Positions 53,001 to 64,000 of a stretch of 64,000 nt of DNA are shown one piece after another. Both the position numbers and the translations under genes were made by a program. The notes beneath the pieces were generated by a model, which did no database searches, was not told the origin of the DNA, and worked only from the letters and a program-made list of their open reading frames with translations. This DNA is from Phialocephala subalpina (Eukaryota > Ascomycota > Leotiomycetes > Helotiales > Mollisiaceae). How positions within the stretch are numbered: the stretch's first letter is position 1; every line of letters starts with the position of its first letter. The stretch is taken from contig FJOG01000033.1 in NCBI GenBank assembly GCA_900073065.1, positions 261,649 through 325,648 on the forward strand, read 5' to 3'.

Positions 53001-55073
53001 ACGAACTAGTCTGACGTCCCACGTCTTGTCCAAGAGACTGAATGGTGAGACATCTGTAATGTCATCCTCTTGGACAGCCAATGTCTGCGTGACCCGAGCC
53101 ATATCTCGCAAAATTGGGGACCTGAAAATAATATCTAGACTCAAGTCCAAGTAGCTCCTCCTGGCTTGCGCTATCAACTTTATGGCGATGACTGAATCTC
53201 CTCCGAGGGAGAAGAAATTATCGTGTAGCTGGATATCCGAAGGGTGGACTCGAAATACTTCAGCCCAGAGCTCTTGTAGCTTCGACTCATTCTCGGTTGA
53301 AGGATCAGAAGGGGTACACCCATTGAGGGTACTCCTTTGCGTAAACTTCGAAAGCTGGATTACTGTCAAGTGTTCAACACTCGTGCGTAACCGCTTCCTA
53401 TCCTTCTTCCTGGACGCCGTGAAAGGAACGTCCCTGAGTGGAATCCATACTGATGGAATGGCATAGGCAGGCAACACCAGCCTCATCGCAGCTTCAATTT
53501 GGGACACAATCTCAAGGAAGCTTTCTTGCTCTGGTGGCGATGTTTGCACTACAATATCTCCTTCGCGGTCCCAGTCCAGGAAGCCGATTGACTGTGGAGC
53601 ACTGAGAGATAGAAATGCCACCAAGTGTTTATTTGGTGACCCTTCAAAAGTAACCGCTTCCACAACAGTTTGCTTGACTTCCACATTGGATAAGTCGAAA
53701 AGGCATTGGTACAGGTTTTTCTCAACTTCTTCCAGTTCTAGTCGTTGCCCACGAATCTTCACTTGATTGTCAATCCTGCCCAAATAGCAGACAGTCCCGT
53801 CTCCGAGGTACCTCGCCAGATCTCCAGTACGATAAAGCCGACAAGGTCTCCGAACCCTTGCATCAATCGGCATCCATGCAGGGTCCTCGATGAATGATGT
53901 CGTTGTTTTTGCTTTGTCGTTGAGATATCCTCTTCCAACTTGTGGGCCTTCTATCAGCAGCTCTCCGTCTTCCCCAATTTCAGCAAGTTCATTGCAGTTC
54001 TCTTGCTTCACTATCCATCCTCTAGCCGCAACAGGATGTCCGATCTCTCCAGGAGCAGGCTGGTGATCGCTTGTATCCAAAATGAAGGAGATCACACAAC
54101 ACTCTGTTGGACCATACACAAGTATGAGTCTAAGTTTCGAAGCCCATTCCTCAACCAACGATGCTGGTGGGCTCTCTCCACCGAGTATCAGCGTCGTCAA
54201 AGCTGGCACATCTTCAAGCGCGAGATTGCCGACCAGCGAGGGGGTGAACTTCGCGGAGCTTACTTCCATTCTTTTCATCGCATCGACAATCCCATTGTTG
54301 CGTTCCCATTCTGATGGAATGCAAACAGTGCCTCCATAGACAAGAGTTGCAAAGATGTCGGTGATGCAGGCGTCGAAGGCGTATGAGGCGAATTGAAAGA
54401 CGCGTGACCCTCCGTCATAGCCCAATCGTTCGCCAACATAAGTTGATGTGGTGGAGAGTTGAGAATGCTCAATGATAACTCCTTTTGGTGTCCCTGTGCT
54501 TCCAGAAGTAAAGATGAGGTAGGCAGAATCAACATTGTTGGGCGAGATCGACAATGAGGCTGGGCGATTATCCAACTCCAGGAATGCTGCAGAATCCACC
54601 ACGAGAACTTTTGGTACCAACTTCTCACATATATAGAGGCATGATGCAGACGAGAGAGCAAGTCTAGCTTCGGTTTGTTCCACAATAGACTCCAGCCGAG
54701 CGATCGGCTGAGACGGGTCCAGTAGCAGGAAGGCACCTCCTGCCTTCAGCACTGCTAGGACACTGACAATAGCCCACAATGACTTCTCAAAGCATAACGG
54801 GACTATTATCTCCGCTTTGACACCTTGAGTAGCAAGATATTCTGCCAAGCGAGAAGACAAATCGTCGAGCTCTGAATATGTGAGATTGCCATCCCAGGAG
54901 CATACAGCTTGTGATTCGGGATGTTCGATCGCTTGTTTGTAGATGAGCAGGTGAACGGGTGTCTCGGTGGCCGAAGGGATCTCTGGATACCACTCTAAGA
55001 TCTTCTCAACTTTTGACATTTGAACTCTGTGGGTAGGAGCCATCGCTTCGGAGTCAATGTCGATTGATTGCAT
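50041..55073 (-). CDS. Non-ribosomal peptide synthetase, A-T-C-T-C, with one frameshift
   Basis: A large intronless gene of about 1,677 codons. Order: adenylation domain (about 30-560) with LIFTSGSTGTPKG, FDACITDIF, YGPTEC, YRTGDLARYL and QVKIRGQRLELEEVE; carrier T1 with FFSLGGDSV (Ser near 627); condensation C1 with HHALVDGWS near 828; carrier T2 with FFQLGGGSI (Ser near 1192, where Asp is replaced by Gly); and condensation C2 with HHLIYDAF. The frame breaks at an A6/T6 run (50904-50909) just before the C2 active site; one extra base would restore RFF-x-MTAHH. An A-T-C-T-C order resembles the iterative ends of fungal hydroxamate siderophore synthetases (SidC/SidN style), so a siderophore-like product is plausible (inference). 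No release domain follows C2. Because the break is in a homopolymer, an assembly error is as likely as real loss. Confidence 0.85.
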
Positions 55074-56754
55074 ATATCAGAAAGAGACAGGACTAGCTGA
55101 GATTCCAACAGAGGCGGGCGTTATTTTCAAAAAGGGCCAATAGAGGGGCTTATTTCGTAAGAAAGCAGACATAGCTGACGATAACCTTGACTTGCCAGCT
55201 CATAATATCAGAGTACATTTTGTGTGACAGCATCAGTGTGAGACATGTGGAAATTCATAAAGCAGACGAATAAAATACAAGCAAGACTTATCGGGGAAGG
55301 TACGGGCTAAGGACTCCGCATGTCGACAGACGTAGGTTCGTGGCCGATGAGGAGGTTGAGAAAGGTGACTTCTGAATCGGAGGAGGAACACGAAGAAAGA
55401 TGGGAGCGAGGTGACCATTTGGCCCCACTTTCCCGTTTGAGCAGCTCCCGATGCAAACTCCTGCAGTTCGGGAGGTCCCGCTTTATCCTCCAATAATTGT
55501 ACATTCAGTCTAATGGCATTGGCGTTATCGGAAGAGGTGCAGATACCACGTTCTGTCAATCAGCCGGAACAGGATCCGTCTGCAAGGCAGCGGCTCAGGC
55601 GCTGCAGGCGGAAAACCAGAAAATATTTGAAGAAAAGAAGATAGCCAGGACAGCCGAGGTCAGCAATGCGTTTAATGGTGAGCCAGACCGAGATAGCATA
55701 GGATCGTCGAGTCACACCATTTCGTTAAGTGGTGATTGGCCATTTCTCGATAGGCATTGAGCTTGCGCCCGGATCAGTAAAACTTAAAGGGACTTGGCTG
55801 CAAGAATAGGGGATACATCGCTAATTTTTCAGCATATGAACCACTAGATTTAAGCGAGAAGCAAAAGGGGGGCACGGATATATGGTCTAGAACATCATAT
55901 AACCGGTCGAATAGAACAATCGCAAGTAGGAGTGAAATGCTTAGTGCTACTGTATAATTGGATGCAAGCCACAAGAAGGCACAACAAGTTTCTTTCAATT
56001 ACACTACGAGTATCACTTGCTAATAGTCATCGAACTGGATGGCCATTGACCATCTATTTCATTCGCCCCAGTAGCGAGAAAAATCAGAAAAGATAATGGA
56101 TTTACAAAATTATCCCGAATCCAATTTAAGCCAAAAGATTAAACGTCCGAAAGTGAGCCTTTGAACACATGATCATAAGGACAAAGCACAAGTAACTTAC
56201 CGTAGACTAGCATACGTAGGCTTTGTTCACGTTCAAATCAGCTCTCCGTCAATTGGTCTCCTCTTCTTCAGAGGATTCTGGCCAAGCCCATTAAAACCTA
56301 TTACTAACCTTTGGAATTATACTGTAGCCCCGGAACTGAAGTATGTATTTGGTAGAGGACCTTTCCATTTGATATTGAAAGACAGTGGCGTGGCTGAAGC
56401 CACACTTTGGCGCCATACCCACTCGATGGCCAATAGAAACTATCCACGTGATGTTTACCTTACACGAGCTGAACCTTCTCGATCCCAACTTCTCTCCTTT
56501 CTTATCTTCATCAACATTTCAATTTGATCTGTCAAGCAACACTCTCACGGCCTGCAAAATGCCTTGCCTTTAGCAACGGCCTTTCGAACTGATTGTTGTG
56601 AACTAATGCCTAAGGCAGCAGGTGTGCCCCACCCGAAACGCGTCCAGCGATCGCGATGCGGCACAGTTTTCATCATGACTTCCCCTTCTTCATATCTGAT
56701 GAGCACATTTTCAGTCTTTTAATAATCTTTGCTCCTTTTGACGCGTAGACTGAC
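55074..56754. other. Intergenic between divergent genes
   Basis: Shared 5' region of the peptide synthetase (minus, start 55073) and the CVNH-HET gene (plus, start 56755). Several short frames without family signal. No repeat or RNA gene recognised. Confidence 0.4.
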
Positions 56755-59700
56755 ATGTCATTCAAGCAGTCTAGTTGCAACATTCGTTTAGAAGGCACGA
56801 CCCTTCATGCCGATTGCCGCACACCAGATGGCGTCTGGCACCCCTCGACTCTCCGTTTGGACCGACTACTAGGCAACCTATCAGGCCAGCTTGTATGGTT
56901 GGGAACGGACTTCAACCAGGATGCTAAGCATGTATATCTCGAAGATACAATTCTTCATGCTCTCTTGCCACAGTCGGCACGTGCATGGCACCCCTCGTCC
57001 CTGGACCTGAATGAACGGATCTCCAACAAATTTGGTACCTTGGTCTACATTGACCCTCGACTTGGCTTTTATAGTCCTCGGGGACAACCAGAAGAGACTG
57101 AAAAGGTGGAATTTGTGCCTCATGTGGGGTTCGCGCCCTGCGATGATTTTGCTCGGAGACGGTGGGATGCTTCAGAAGCTCATACCATAGAATGCAAAAG
57201 AACGGAGGCTGAGAGGGTACTCCGTGCCTTGCAACCATTCCGTTATCAACCGCTACCGACACCTACTTCAATCAGATTGCTGAAAGTTGAAGATGCCGAC
57301 AACTCTAGCGATTTCATCCATGCCTCTCTTGTCGTGGTTGATCTGGACCAAAATCCTCAATTTGATGCTCTGTCATATACATGGGGAAACCCTTTCACGA
57401 GCTCTGACCGTCAGGTAAGTATCCAAAACCGAAACCTTTGAATTCGATTACTGATATACCATCTCAGTTAGAACAATACTATCAGCGAACTACCACCATC
57501 TTATGCAACAATCAACGTCTTTCCGTGAAGCAAAATCTCTTGGACGCACTTCGACGGCTGCGGAGAACTCAAAAATCTACCGAAAAGCGCGGAAGATTCA
57601 AGAAGACGCCGATTATTCAAGCAGCTGAAGATGGTCACGTCCGACTCGTGCAGGCATTGCTGCTTCAAGGAGCAGAAGTGACCGCCCAAGACCAGTTTGG
57701 GGAGACGGCTTTGCATTATGCAGCGGAGAAGGGTCATTTGGACGTCGTCAAAGTCCTTGTACAAGCTGGGACATCGCTTTTCAAACTTGATAATTCTCGG
57801 CGGACGCCTCTGGACTGTGCGAAACAGAAGAATCACGAGAAAGTCATGGAGTTTCTAGAAGCTCAACTGGAAACTCAAAAGCGAGCGAAAGCTTCGCCGG
57901 ACCGAAAAGGTAAGCTTCACCTTCCGTAAGCAGAATTTCACTTTTGCCCTTGTATTGAGATTTTTCCATGTCTTGATCTTCGTGGAACATTCTCATCACG
58001 CCAATGTCTCAATATTCTGGAGCTTCATCCAACATCTGATACAAGCATGCTGACTCCAAAATTCTGAAATGCAGGCACCTACTTCCGAACAACTATGACA
58101 AATCAAAAGTACGTATGGATCGATGCCGTGTGTATCAACCAACAGGACAGTGTAGAGAAGGCTGTCCAGGTCGGGATGATGGGGAGGATCTACAAGTCTG
58201 CCAAGTCAGTTATTGTCTGGCTTGGCCGAGAGAGACAAGATATCAACGACTCGACCGCTGAGGATCTTTTGCTGGATGCCTGGATGCTTGAGTCAGCTGG
58301 GAAGAACGGCAAGCTGGACGATGATGCCATGGAAGTCCTCTTGAACGACCCGCAGAGGCATCTATCACCCAGCGCGCCGCCGTACCTCAAGGATGCTGTC
58401 ATGGACTGGCTCCAGAAGATAGACGAACGCCAAATCCGAACCTGGCTCGTTGGACTACCATTCTTCCGTCGCACTTGGTTCGAGCGAGCATGGGTCATCC
58501 AAGAGCTTGTAATGGCACAGGAGATCACTGTTCTCTGTGGTCAGTTCGTATTCTCATGGGACATGTTTGTCTTCTTATCATGTGCAGTCGACAGCTGCCG
58601 TGTCCTGATGAGAGCGGGGACCGATCCCAGAGGAGGAGGAGGGGAGAATTTTCATACCATTGTGTATCGTTCCGCCTCACATGCTGCGAGGAAGGTCGAG
58701 CCAGAGCTTTACGAGATTCCTGCAATGACATTGGAGCGACGAAGACGAGCCTTCCACCGGTATGGGGAGCTATCCACCATGTCTGCGCTTGCTCTCAGCC
58801 GCAATTACAATGCGACGGATACGAGAGACAAGGTTTTTGCTGTGTTGTCTATCTCGGCGCCGATCCAGCTATCAACGAAGACCGGAACCCGTTCAGTTAT
58901 TCCAAACTACGTCCAACCAGCTCGCGATCTGTTTATCAATGTCGGAACAGCTTTGCTACAGGCACGCGGCCCTTCCATCCTCTCTTTGGTCCGATTGTCC
59001 GCTGTTTCAAGGATCAAAGAGTTGCCTTCTTGGGTGCCAGACCTCACTATGCCCATCCATCACCAACCACTTGGCATATCGATTGTCGGTTCATTGGTCG
59101 GCGATTCGGGAAAAACAATAGACACGACGATCTACGATGCTATTGGGGCCAACACCCGCCCCCCTGCGTACCATGTGACGGCCGAGAACTACCTCGTCTT
59201 GCACGGATTCAGATGGGATACAGTAGACGAGGTTGCACAGCCCGGGTTGAACAACATCGGTTTGAATGGGACGGAAATATCCCATTGGGCAAAGATGGTA
59301 TCTTCTCTAGCCGGCACAAAATCAGAAAAGCGGGAAGCACTCTGGAGGACTTTGGTATCCGATGACGTTCAGGGACAACATCCTTCTCCTGATCTCAACA
59401 AAAGCTTTGAAGGTTGGTTGAAATACCTCTCGTTTGTCGAAATGACGGGCATACGACATGCCATCACAGACAACAAGATCCGGAATATGAAGAATCCCAC
59501 AGATGCTCTGTACCCGAAGCGATCGAAGCAGCAAATTCTCACCATTTTCAAAATTATTCAGAATGGCCTAGGAGCCCTAGGAATAAACTTCTCCGAAGAG
59601 GAGATCAATAGATGGAAGTCGCTTTACGAGTTCACGCCGAAGGATCCTGACTACACAACCTGGTATTTTGGACTTGACATCAATTCAAGGGAGTTCGGTA

Positions 59701-59951
59701 AAGCCGTAAACAGCAAGGATCTTTCCAAACGACTCTTTCGGACTTCGGGCAATTTCCTGGGAACAGGTCCTGAACAAACCCAGGCCGGAGATGTCATCTA
59801 TCTTCTACCCGGAACGACTGTTCCTTACATCTTTCGACCTGTAAACGATAGGCACTTCAAGGTCATCGGTGAGACGTATATTCACGATATCATGCACGGC
59901 GAAGCCTGGGAAAATTCTCAAATGACTTTGGAGCAGCTTTGCGTCATCTGA
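56755..59951 (+). CDS. CVNH-HET protein with ankyrin repeats inside the HET domain
   Basis: Exons 56755-57414, 57468-57909 and 58075-59951 (introns 53 and 165 bp, both GT-AG, phases consistent) give 992 residues. Residues 1-105 form a cyanovirin-N homology (CVNH) pair: SSCNIRLEGTTLHADCR with GVWHPSTLRLD, then a cysteine-poor second copy with HPSSLDLNERISNKFG. The HET domain opens at about 204 with FDALSYTWGNP and continues to DALRRLR near 253. Ankyrin repeats follow (about 264-355: TPIIQAAEDGHVRLVQALLL, TALHYAAEKGHLDVVKVL, TPLDCAKQKNHEKVMEFL). The HET domain then resumes at about 376 with YVWIDAVCINQQD, IYKSAKSVIVWLGRE and FFRRTWFERAWVIQE. The long C-terminal half (about 500-992) is typical of HET proteins. 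HET proteins trigger incompatibility-type cell death; CVNH binds glycans; ankyrins bind proteins. It looks intact. Confidence 0.88.
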
Positions 59952-60000
59952 GGAAGTCTCAATCCGAAGTCTGGACTCACAAGAAGATTATAAATTACCA

Positions 60001-60971
60001 TTACATTTCCTCGCCATTTTCCGGCCCCAAGAATAAAAGCGGATTCAAAACTATTGGCTCGACATCCTCGACCACAGTTCCGTCCCAGCAATGCCTCTGC
60101 AAGCAGATTTCGCACTGTTTCATTCTCGACATTCCGATCCCTTTCAAGCTGCGATCGATGACCCCGCAGCCGAGACGTGTCATCCGCTCACTGTCGAGAG
60201 TTCCATTGCCTTGCGTGAATAAGTTAAACCTGTTCAAGAAGATCTCGTGGAATTGAGAGAGTGTGAAGTTTCCATCTGTCCAGCTGTAGTTTGTGTTCGC
60301 GGAATAAGAAGCACCCTTTGTACGTCGGAGGGGCAACCTACTAGGATCGGTGCGTAGCTCCTGGCTAGAGCATCTGGTATCGAGGCATTAGCAGACTCTG
60401 CGAGGTGTTCAAATGCTGCGGCGACTGTCAGTACTGGACATTGCTCAAGGGATATGACACATCTTCCTACCTGCGATCAGCAGTGAACAGGCGAAGCCTG
60501 TTTTCGTTCCGGGCTGAGGAGCATCTTGCAGTTACTCAAGTCGAGGTAAAGAGACAGGCGGCACTTCGTTTCTATATCTGAGAAAGGCTCATTTTCCACG
60601 AATCCATTGACTTGCGCGTTGTTGTATCCACCTTCTCCAGGCTCGCTTTCCAATTCGTCGGTTCGTAGACAAAAAGCATCCTTGACCAAAGGTTGAAGAC
60701 TGGTATATCTGTGTTTCCAAGGCGTAGCTCGTACGAGGTGAAGAGGACAAGCTTTGAGCAAGATTTTAGAGCCTCCGGATCGCTGCCTATAGCTTGTAGC
60801 CCAGGAACGGTGTATGACTCCGCATGAGCTTGCTGGATTCGTTATCAGATCGGAGCCGCCACCTAGCCTAGTCAAGTGTTCTTCTCGGCGCTGCCCCTCC
60901 TCGATACTTGTCTCCTCAGCCTCGCCAGTACAGTAGTCGCTAGTGTAGGTGTGAAGTATCAAGAAACCCAC
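60001..60971 (-). pseudogene. Unresolved gene, probably degenerate, family unknown
   Basis: Protein-like sequence on the minus strand that I cannot assemble cleanly. An upstream part (about 60971-60480) contains GEGGYNNAQVNGFVENEPF and CRLSLYLDLSNCKMLLS. The same frame continues after a TGA near 60484 as RCVISLEQCPVLTVAAAFE and SANASIPDALARSYAPI. A further part in another frame (60336-60001) reads NYSWTDGNFTLSQFHEIF and CEICLQRHCWDGTVVEDV to a stop at 60001. Cysteines and several N-glycosylation sequons suggest an extracellular protein. Either two introns were missed or the gene has a stop and a frameshift. No family or function is claimed. Confidence 0.35.
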
Positions 60972-61719
60972 ACCGAGCGAGGCATGATTTGGCTGATGAG
61001 ATGTTTCTGGACAAAAGAGCCGCTTTGAACTTCGAAATTGAAGCTTTACTAGATCGGGAAACTACGGAGACGAGAGAAACAGGACCAACCATGACAAGGG
61101 ATACCGATATGTCTCTCAAAGCTTCTGCTCATATTCACGAGTACTATCCAGCGAGGACATGTAAGGCGGTACAGAGGGACGCACACCTTCAAAATCTCAT
61201 CCTTCGCCCGACGTGGCCTCGCCGCACCATCCCTTCCTCACCTCGTCAAAGCTCGCTACCCCTGGAGTATGCTCCTACACTTTCCATCCCAACCTTTTCA
61301 GCATGGTAGCATCCCATCGACCGATTCCAAAGCTGGCGTACGGATAACATGTTCCTTTGCGGGGTCCAGGTTGGGGTAGAATGTGGGGTTTCAGCGGTGT
61401 GTGTGGGGAACCCTTGTCTGCTTATCTTTCTGATTATATTTCTTACTTCTCGCATATCCAATGGGATGGATGGTGTCTTGGCATCTTCTCCGCTGTACTA
61501 CTTTTGATTCGTGAGTACGATGGAATGATCGAAGTCATCACTTGGAGAACCGCGGGGAAGGAGTTTGTGAGAGTGTCTATGAAAGGAACTACAGTTCTCG
61601 AGTCTAACAAGCTGCAGTTTTTGGTTCCTGCATTGGCTGAACTTTATTTTTCAGATCACTCGAGGTATACCTTTCAGGATTTTGAACCCGCCTTGGTCCT
61701 TGGAACAACGTCGCCCATC
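60972..61719. other. Intergenic / promoter of the sugar transporter
   Basis: A plus-strand frame upstream of the transporter start (61357-61719) is in phase with it but has no family support and is taken as 5' region. No other gene recognised. Confidence 0.4.
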
Positions 61720-63425
61720 ATGACAGTCGGCGCCAGAGCAAATACCTACAACTTCGCCGTAACCTTCTTCGCCGCCCTCGGCTCCTTCACCTATGGCTAC
61801 AACTCCGCGATCATGGGATCCGTGATCGGTCTCCCTTCATTCTTCCCCTACTTTGACATCGTCCAATCTAGCTCTAAAGGCTCGTCTATTATTGGGGCCG
61901 TCAATGGAGTTTACTACGGAGGCGGTGCAATTGGCTGTTGGACCATCGCTTACCTGGCCGACTATTTTGGAAGAAGAAGATGCATCCAAATCATCTGCGT
62001 AGGCTGCATCGTGTCCGCAGCTCTACAGGCAGGAAGTGTGCACATCGCCATGTTGTTGGTGGCGAGACTGTTGAATGGGTATTGTATCGGCTTGATGAAC
62101 TCGATTGTTCCGACGTATCAGTCTGAGATTGCTCCTGCTGCTCAACGGGGTCGTCTCGTCGGTTCGCATGGATTCATTATATGTATTGGATATGCGATGG
62201 CGGGTTGGACTGGATATGGGGCGTACTTCGAGACGAATGCCGCCATTCAATGGCGACTTGTACTGGCACTACAGGCTGTTGCGCCGATACTGTTGCTCAT
62301 TGGAAGTCCTTGGCTTCCAGAGTCGCCGCGATGGCTGATTAGCAGAGGTCATGATGCAGAAGGTACGGACTCGGATTCAATCACAAGTATCTCAAAGTTA
62401 CAAACTGACACTCCCCCTAGGACTCAGAATCCTCGAAAGACTCCATGCGCGCCCCGATGACCCATACCATATCACCGCCCGCGAAGAGTTCATGCAGATC
62501 CACAAACAAGTCGAACTCGAACACGACCAGAAAGTCCGAAACTTCATTCAACTACTCATCCATCCCACCTATCGTCGACGAATGTTCTACGGCTTCTTTT
62601 TCCAGTGTCTTGCTCAAATGACTGGTGTTCTTGTCATCAACAATTACCAGGTCCTCTTGTACACCAACCTAGGACTTCATGGAGCCGCCCCTTTAGTGTT
62701 GTATGCGTGTTTCAATACCTGGGCGTCGTTCTGCAATTGGGTCAACTCTATGATCTTGGATCGATATGGAAGGATTAGAATCATGGCTATTGGAGTAGTG
62801 AGTCAAATATTTACGGATCCTAGCCACGCGTCGCTGATATTTCCACAGATTGGATGCGCCGTCTGCGTAAGCGTTGAAGCTGCAATGGTTGCTGAATATG
62901 CAAATGGTGGAAGCAAAGCTGGAAATGCGATTGGGGTGTTGTTCATCTACCTCTTTGTCACCTTCTATGGAGGTTGTGTCGATGTGTCGATGTATGTCTA
63001 CTGCTCGGAGATCTTCCCGACTCTTATTCGAGCACAAGGAGTCGGGTTCTCTATTAGTGGGCTCTTTGCTTCTGCTCTTCGTAAGCTCATCCCCGTTACT
63101 CCATCGGGAACACTGAAGCTGACATGATACTCCAGTCTTCACGGAACTAGCCCCAACAGCATTCAACAATATCGGATGGAAATACTACCTAGTCTTCATC
63201 CCAGCACCTCTCATAGCTGTTTGCTTCCTCATCCGATATTTCCCTGAAACGAAAGGTCTGACATTGGAGGAGGTCGGAGCGAAGTTTGGAGATGAGGTTG
63301 CGTTGGATCTCACGCACTTGACGGAGAAGGAGCGCGAGGAACTTGATAGGAAGTTGGCGAATATTACTACACTTGCTGATGTTGGGAATGTCAAGAGCCC
63401 AGCTGCTGCTGTGCATCAGGAATAG
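61720..63425 (+). CDS. MFS sugar transporter (sugar porter family)
   Basis: Exons 61720-62362, 62421-62797, 62849-63080 and 63136-63425 (introns 58, 51 and 55 bp) give 513 residues with twelve membrane helices. Sugar-porter signatures in order: GYNSAIMGSVIG in helix 1, LADYFGRRRCI, the PESPRWLISRG motif after helix 6 (near 208), DRYGRIRIM in the second half, and PETKGLTLEEV near the end of helix 12. The starting methionine (MTVGARANTYNF) is chosen because the preceding 121 in-frame codons lack family similarity. It probably imports a mono- or disaccharide by proton symport at the plasma membrane; the substrate is not evident. It may be independent of the neighbouring HET and peptide-synthetase genes. 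Confidence 0.88.
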
Positions 63426-63841
63426 ATAGATGTTTTTTTGTGAGAGGTAGTAGTGCGTAGAGGAAATAGGGATTAGTAGTAGTTTGTGGTCGCCAGATAA
63501 TTAACAGGAATGCATGTTTGGCCAAAATGTCCTATCTTATGTGGAACATCCAAGATGGCGTATGTGAGTGAAGCAGGCGAACGAATATGGAAGGCACGAA
63601 GGGCGCGACTGCCTTCTCGTTTCAATTGTGATCCGCAACTCAACGGTCGCACCTACCCACTCCAACGCAACGAGGTCAAATGCATCGCATCCCAGAATTT
63701 TGCAACTCTCCATCAACAACGAATCTTCTACCACCGCAGCATCATCATCAATTACAATAACCATCGCGTATCACGAAACCACCTCATCCTTACGCAGCGA
63801 CATCCGAGACATACCACAATCCGTTAGTGCCTGACAGAACG
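63426..63841. other. Intergenic
   Basis: 3' flank of the sugar transporter and 5' flank of the last, partial gene. No feature recognised. Confidence 0.4.
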
Positions 63842-64000
63842 ATGTCCAACTGGCGAGGGCGTCCTCGACTGTGGATCCGGCAAGGTTCAGCACAGCTGTA
63901 CACGAACGTTGTCCACGAGGATTCCGGCGACGAGGACGACGAATATGTCGATGAACAGTACGAAAGTGATGATACGGAGGTTGGGAGCAGCGAGGGAGAG
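63842..64000 (+). CDS. Start of an acidic protein, cut by the window edge
   Basis: An ATG at 63842 opens a frame that stays open to the end of the window (53 codons), beginning MSNWRGRPRLW and turning very acidic (DEDDEYVDEQYESDDTEVG). Fungal proteins with such acidic N-termini are common and varied, so no function can be named. Confidence 0.4.
   Translation, partial: MSNWRGRPRLWIRQGSAQLYTNVVHEDSGDEDDEYVDEQYESDDTEVGSSEGE

Noticed and set aside
58475..59365. 296-codon alternative plus frame inside the HET gene
   Set aside because: It is a shadow of the HET reading frame, which has clear domain motifs.
61357..61719. N-terminal extension of the sugar transporter
   Set aside because: In phase but unlike any sugar-porter N-terminus; the methionine at 61720 gives the expected start.
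1..64000. CRISPR arrays, operons or ribosome-binding sites
   Set aside because: The window is fungal; no spacer-repeat array is present and bacterial signals do not apply.

Overview
The window looks like nuclear DNA of a filamentous ascomycete (Pezizomycotina, probably Leotiomycetes; the class is inference). The signs are short GT-AG introns of about 48-87 bp with CTGAC/CTAAC-type branch sites, fungal-only families (HET, Zn2Cys6 regulators, con-10, ENA ATPase, HAK-type K+ transporter, non-ribosomal peptide synthetase), and strongly AT-rich blocks of the kind left by repeat-induced point mutation. It reads as a gene-sparse accessory region with intact genes beside many broken ones.

Layout. 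0.6-7 kb: a con-10/KGG stress protein, a small two-exon unknown, an AT-rich block with a GC-rich core, and a luciferase-like flavin monooxygenase. 7.6-13 kb: a broken dual-specificity phosphatase and a broken ENA-type cation ATPase, the latter with nine PacC-type GCCAAG sites upstream. 13.9-24.8 kb: proline racemase/hydroxyproline epimerase, an F-box-like protein and its dead tandem copy, a PEX11-like protein, a broken ankyrin protein, a secreted PAN/apple protein and an RBR ubiquitin ligase. 26-30 kb: a truncated membrane protein next to a second AT-rich block, and a HAK transporter remnant. 30.5-35.5 kb: a six-exon APC-type amino-acid permease divergent from a Zn2Cys6 regulator. 36-38.9 kb: a GIY-YIG-like fragment, a minisatellite, and a perfect 250-bp tandem duplication that runs into the 3' end of a tubby-like gene. 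39.3-43 kb: a second Zn2Cys6 regulator and a broken serine beta-lactamase-like gene. 43.1-55.1 kb: a full-length ABCC transporter and an A-T-C-T-C peptide synthetase on the same strand, with a MITE-like inverted repeat between them. 56.7-64 kb: a CVNH-HET protein with ankyrin repeats inside its HET domain, an unresolved cysteine-containing gene, an MFS sugar transporter, and the start of an acidic protein cut by the window edge.

How the genes may work together (inference). The peptide synthetase and ABCC transporter could be the core of a small secondary-metabolite or siderophore locus, with a Zn2Cys6 regulator nearby. The APC permease and its divergent regulator look like a nutrient-uptake pair. 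The ENA and HAK remnants, with the PacC-site array, record a former alkaline-pH / Na+-K+ homeostasis function that has decayed here. Several lesions are single-base losses in homopolymers, so some apparent pseudogenes could be assembly errors; the nonsense codons and the 4-bp duplication are harder to explain that way.
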